NCBI GenBank assembly: GCA_031274075.1
Contig: JAISQQ010000352.1
Coordinates: 1 to 25,108, forward strand
Source of the DNA: Accumulibacter sp.
GTDB lineage: Bacteria > Pseudomonadota > Gammaproteobacteria > Burkholderiales > Rhodocyclaceae
DNA length: 25,108 nucleotides
Reading direction: 5' to 3'
A program made the position numbers and the translations under genes. Positions 23,121 through 25,108 of this stretch are shown in pieces (within the stretch, counting starts at the first letter, position 1; each line of letters begins with the position of its first letter). Under the pieces are notes generated by a model, which saw only the letters and a list, made by a program, of their open reading frames with translations, had not been told where the DNA came from and made no database searches.

Positions 23121-24626
23121 TCACCTGACCGGCTCGCTGACCGATTCGATGATGATCGGGCCGAAGATGGCGACCCACCACGAGATGCCGGCGAGCACGC
23201 TGCCGAGCGTACCGGGGAAGGCCGGAACCCAGCGTTTGGCCGGCGGCAGCCCCTGCTCGCCAAGCAGGCGCCAGCCGAGGTACACGCTCCACACGAAGCC
23301 GACCGAGAACAGCGCTTCCTTGGCGAGGTCCGGAACGTCCGGGCCGAACACGTCGAACGGCGGGAACAGCTTCGAGCCGAGGCTGATCACCAGCGACACC
23401 AGGCACACCGGCGCGTACTGGTAGCCGAGTTCGAGGAAGCGCGAATAGAGCGTACCGTCGGCCCCCTCCTGCCCGGCGAGGAAGGACGCAGCGAAGGTGG
23501 TGACGGTGAACACCGCCGCGGTGCCGATCGCCCAGGCCAGCATGTACGCCGAAATGCAGATGAAATCGAGCCAGTAGAACACCTCGCCGCGTTCCGGGTG
23601 CGAGCTCGCCAGCCACATCGGCGCCGGTTCGCCGACCCAGCTCCAGCCCCAGCCGAGCGCCCACTCGCCGAACACCAGGCGCATCGCCTGGTACTGTTCG
23701 AGGAACAGCCACAGGAAGCCGCCGAGCGCGGTGCCGATGCCGATGAAGAAGAACATCACCTCCATGATGTTCGGGTTGTGCCGGCGGATCTTCTCGATCT
23801 CGATGCCGGGTTTACGAAATTCCAGCTTCAGGCCGGCGGTCGGCTTGTCCGGATAGACGCACTTGAAGCACTCGATGCAGTGCCGCGACTCGTCCTTGCG
23901 GTTGATGTTGATCATCGTCGGGCAGACGCCGCGCTCGGTGTAGCGCACCTGGTTGTCCACCTTGCGCTTAGGGGTAAACTGCACCACGCCCATGCGCGAA
24001 AAAAGCCCCAGCAGCAGCCCGATCGGGCAGGTGTGCCGGCACCACGCGCGCTTGCCGTAGTGCGCCTCGGCGTTGCCGTAGAGGAAGCCGAACATGATCG
24101 CGCACAGCAGCGTGCCGCCGAAGACGATCGCCACCCCCTCCGGATGCTCGCGCACGCCGATCGTCTGGCCAAGGATGGTGATGATCAGGAAGCTGACGTG
24201 CGGCGTCCATTCCGAGCGCAGCCACCACGGAATCGATTTCTTCAGCCCGATCCGGCTCGCCCATTCCGACGACGCGCCCATCGGACACGCCAGCCCGCAC
24301 CAGCTCCGCCCGGTGAAGATCACCGACAGCAGCACCAGCGGAAACCACAGCCCCCACAGCACGTAGTTGGAAAACACCGCGAAATTGGAAAGCGGCGTAT
24401 CGTCCATCACCGCCTCGGCGGTAAACAGCGGCAGGAAGAGCAGCGCCAGGAAATAGAAGAAAAACACGATGTGCACGTAAACCAGATAAGGCCGGAAACG
24501 GACGAAAAACGCCTCGATTCCCGAGGACAGCGGACCGAGGACCGAGGACAGACGACCGCGGACAGATGACAGAGACATCCGCGGCCGCTTCGTGCCCGGT
24601 GATTGAACTTCAACTCGATCCGTCAT
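23121..24626 (-). CDS. FtrD/NosR/NapH-like polyferredoxin membrane protein
   Basis: Inner-membrane iron-sulfur protein of 501 residues, of the kind that passes electrons across or at the membrane; FtrD in FtrABCD ferrous iron uptake and the C-terminal part of NosR are of this type. Membrane helices at about 46-68, 85-106, 143-157, 166-184, 290-308, 353-379, 403-418 and 474-494. Two CxxxCP motifs, C110-C114 (SWCGLACPMG) and C196-C200 (WCRHTCPIG), are typical of NapH/NosR. A 4Fe-4S motif follows with C235 (GVCP) and C250, C253, C256 (HCIECFKC); the usual fourth Cys downstream is Asp260, and C235 may replace it. The start is ATG 24626, nine bases after GGAGG. Residues about 6-36 are encoded by a heptad element. 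Directly followed by the P19-like gene. Confidence 0.88.
   Translation of the reverse strand: MTDRVEVQSPGTKRPRMSLSSVRGRLSSVLGPLSSGIEAFFVRFRPYLVYVHIVFFFYFLALLFLPLFTAEAVMDDTPLSNFAVFSNYVLWGLWFPLVLLSVIFTGRSWCGLACPMGASSEWASRIGLKKSIPWWLRSEWTPHVSFLIITILGQTIGVREHPEGVAIVFGGTLLCAIMFGFLYGNAEAHYGKRAWCRHTCPIGLLLGLFSRMGVVQFTPKRKVDNQVRYTERGVCPTMININRKDESRHCIECFKCVYPDKPTAGLKLEFRKPGIEIEKIRRHNPNIMEVMFFFIGIGTALGGFLWLFLEQYQAMRLVFGEWALGWGWSWVGEPAPMWLASSHPERGEVFYWLDFICISAYMLAWAIGTAAVFTVTTFAASFLAGQEGADGTLYSRFLELGYQYAPVCLVSLVISLGSKLFPPFDVFGPDVPDLAKEALFSVGFVWSVYLGWRLLGEQGLPPAKRWVPAFPGTLGSVLAGISWWVAIFGPIIIESVSEPVR
24521..24611 (-). repeat. Heptad element encoding the N-terminus of the polyferredoxin
   Basis: Minus strand: head gttcaatcaccgggcacgaa, then heptads such as ctgtcctcggtcctcgg. 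Encodes QSPGTKRPRMSLSSVRGRLS and on. It parallels 8989-9060, which gives QSPGARRTQILLSSVLCLLS in the beta-barrel protein. Confidence 0.75.
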
Positions 24627-24651
24627 CTCATCCATCCTCCGATACCGCCTG

Positions 24652-24754
24652 GTCATTCCAGCGAAAACCACAAGAGCGTCATTCCAGCGAAAACCACAAG
24701 AGCGTCATTCCGGCGAAAGCCACAAGAGCGTCATTCCGGCGAAAGCCGGAATCC
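24652..24754. repeat. 26-bp tandem repeat (3 copies) leading into a REP palindrome
   Basis: Units at 24652-24677, 24678-24703 and 24704-24729 begin gtcattccagcgaaaaccac and end aagagc. The fourth is cut short by gccggaatccg, the second half of a REP palindrome, so the array seems to have grown from a REP half-site. It lies just upstream of the polyferredoxin gene. Confidence 0.8.
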
Positions 24755-24757
24755 GTT

Positions 24758-24880
24758 CGAGCCACCTACCCATGCGACTCCGAGCCGCCTACCCATGCGA
24801 CTTCGAGCCGCCTACCCATGCGACTCCGAGCCACCAACCCATGCGACTCCGAGCCGCCAACCTATGCAACTTCGAGCTTC
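24758..24880. repeat. 23-bp tandem repeat array, five copies
   Basis: Units of 23 bases start at 24758, 24781, 24804, 24827 and 24850, each beginning cgagcc and containing acccatgcgact. Variation is at a few positions only. With a non-multiple-of-three period and no gene frame, it is unlikely to encode protein. Confidence 0.85.
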
Positions 24881-24884
24881 CCTT

Positions 24885-24962
24885 GGGAGCGCGGGGCTTC
24901 CGCCCCGCAACGGCCGCCATGACACGACCACCGCCGTTGCGGGGCAGAAGCCCCGCGCTCCC
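24885..24962. repeat. GGGAGCG-family palindrome
   Basis: Left arm gggagcgcggggcttccgcc and right arm ending ggcagaagccccgcgctccc are inverted copies over 30 bases with one mismatch, with an 18-base centre. Same family as at 5092-5174 and in 15270-15790. It separates the two 23-bp arrays. Confidence 0.75.
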
Positions 24963-25045
24963 AGGAAAAACAACTTCTCCGATACCACGCCGTTATTCCA
25001 ACGAAAACCACAACCCCGTCATTCCGGCGAAAGCCGGAATCCATT

Positions 25046-25108
25046 CGAGCCACCTACCCATGCGACTCCGAGCCACCTACCCATGCGACTTCGAGCCACC
25101 TACCCATG
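25046..25108. repeat. Second 23-bp tandem array, running off the window
   Basis: Units start at 25046, 25069 and 25092; the last is cut by the window end. They match the array at 24758-24880. The stretch before it (25014-25045) has the same gtcattccggcgaaagccgg REP unit, so REP plus 23-bp array is a compound unit present twice. Confidence 0.85.

Noticed and set aside
24566..24922. Small plus-strand gene of about 118 codons
   Set aside because: The product is a translation of tandem and REP repeats and of the start region of a minus-strand gene.
1..25108. tRNA, rRNA or transposase genes
   Set aside because: None was recognised on either strand; the mobile-element signals are all short and non-coding.

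Overview
This is a very GC-rich window in which every gene I can support lies on the minus strand; the long plus-strand reading frames are shadows of minus-strand genes. The protein families (FtrA/P19-like and FtrD/NosR-like proteins, FTR1 permease, type II secretion/type IV pilus parts, diheme DUF1111 oxidoreductase, MoxR-DUF58-TgpA) and the heavy load of intergenic repeats suggest a respiring Gram-negative proteobacterium, most likely a betaproteobacterium. That placement is inference; no rRNA or other phylogenetic marker is present.

In transcription order (high to low coordinate): 24627-25108 is repeat DNA (26-bp and 23-bp tandem arrays and a palindrome). A polyferredoxin membrane protein (23121-24626) is followed by a P19/Tp34-type periplasmic iron protein (22448-23086) that overlaps the next gene. 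Then comes a tightly packed secretion/pilus-like cluster: a Cys-rich GspG-like pseudopilin, an unknown exported protein, a large Asp-rich pseudopilin, a GspL/PilM-like protein, a PilO/GspM-like protein and a PilT-like ATPase. A 757-bp block of nested repeats follows, then a GspE/PilB-like ATPase, a GspF/PilC-like platform protein, a PilP/MshK-like protein and a secretin with a long C-terminal extension. Seven of the junctions in this cluster are start/stop overlaps (ATGA or TGATG) and one has a single-base gap, so it is almost certainly co-expressed. No prepilin peptidase, classical major pilin or minor pilin set is in the window.

Below the secretin lie an omptin-like outer-membrane beta-barrel protein, a membrane-anchored DUF1111 diheme protein, the MoxR ATPase - DUF58 - transglutaminase set, and an FTR1-type iron permease that runs off the left edge. 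FTR1, the P19-like protein and the polyferredoxin are three of the four components expected of an FtrABCD iron importer, here placed at the two ends of the secretion cluster. Whether iron uptake and the pseudopilus work together is a hypothesis, supported mainly by the coupling of the P19-like gene to the first pseudopilin gene.

The second major feature is a family of hairpin elements with arms made of degenerate heptads (CTGNNNN, or the complement) around a GC palindrome. They sit directly at stop codons of several genes and are translated as the N-terminal segments of three envelope proteins. A 140-bp MITE-like element with 33-bp perfect terminal repeats, a GGGAGCG palindrome family, two solitary sequences resembling type I-C CRISPR repeats, and a duplicated leader containing the ribosome-binding site of two unrelated genes complete the repeat inventory. 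The TgpA-like protein has Ala where the catalytic Cys is expected.
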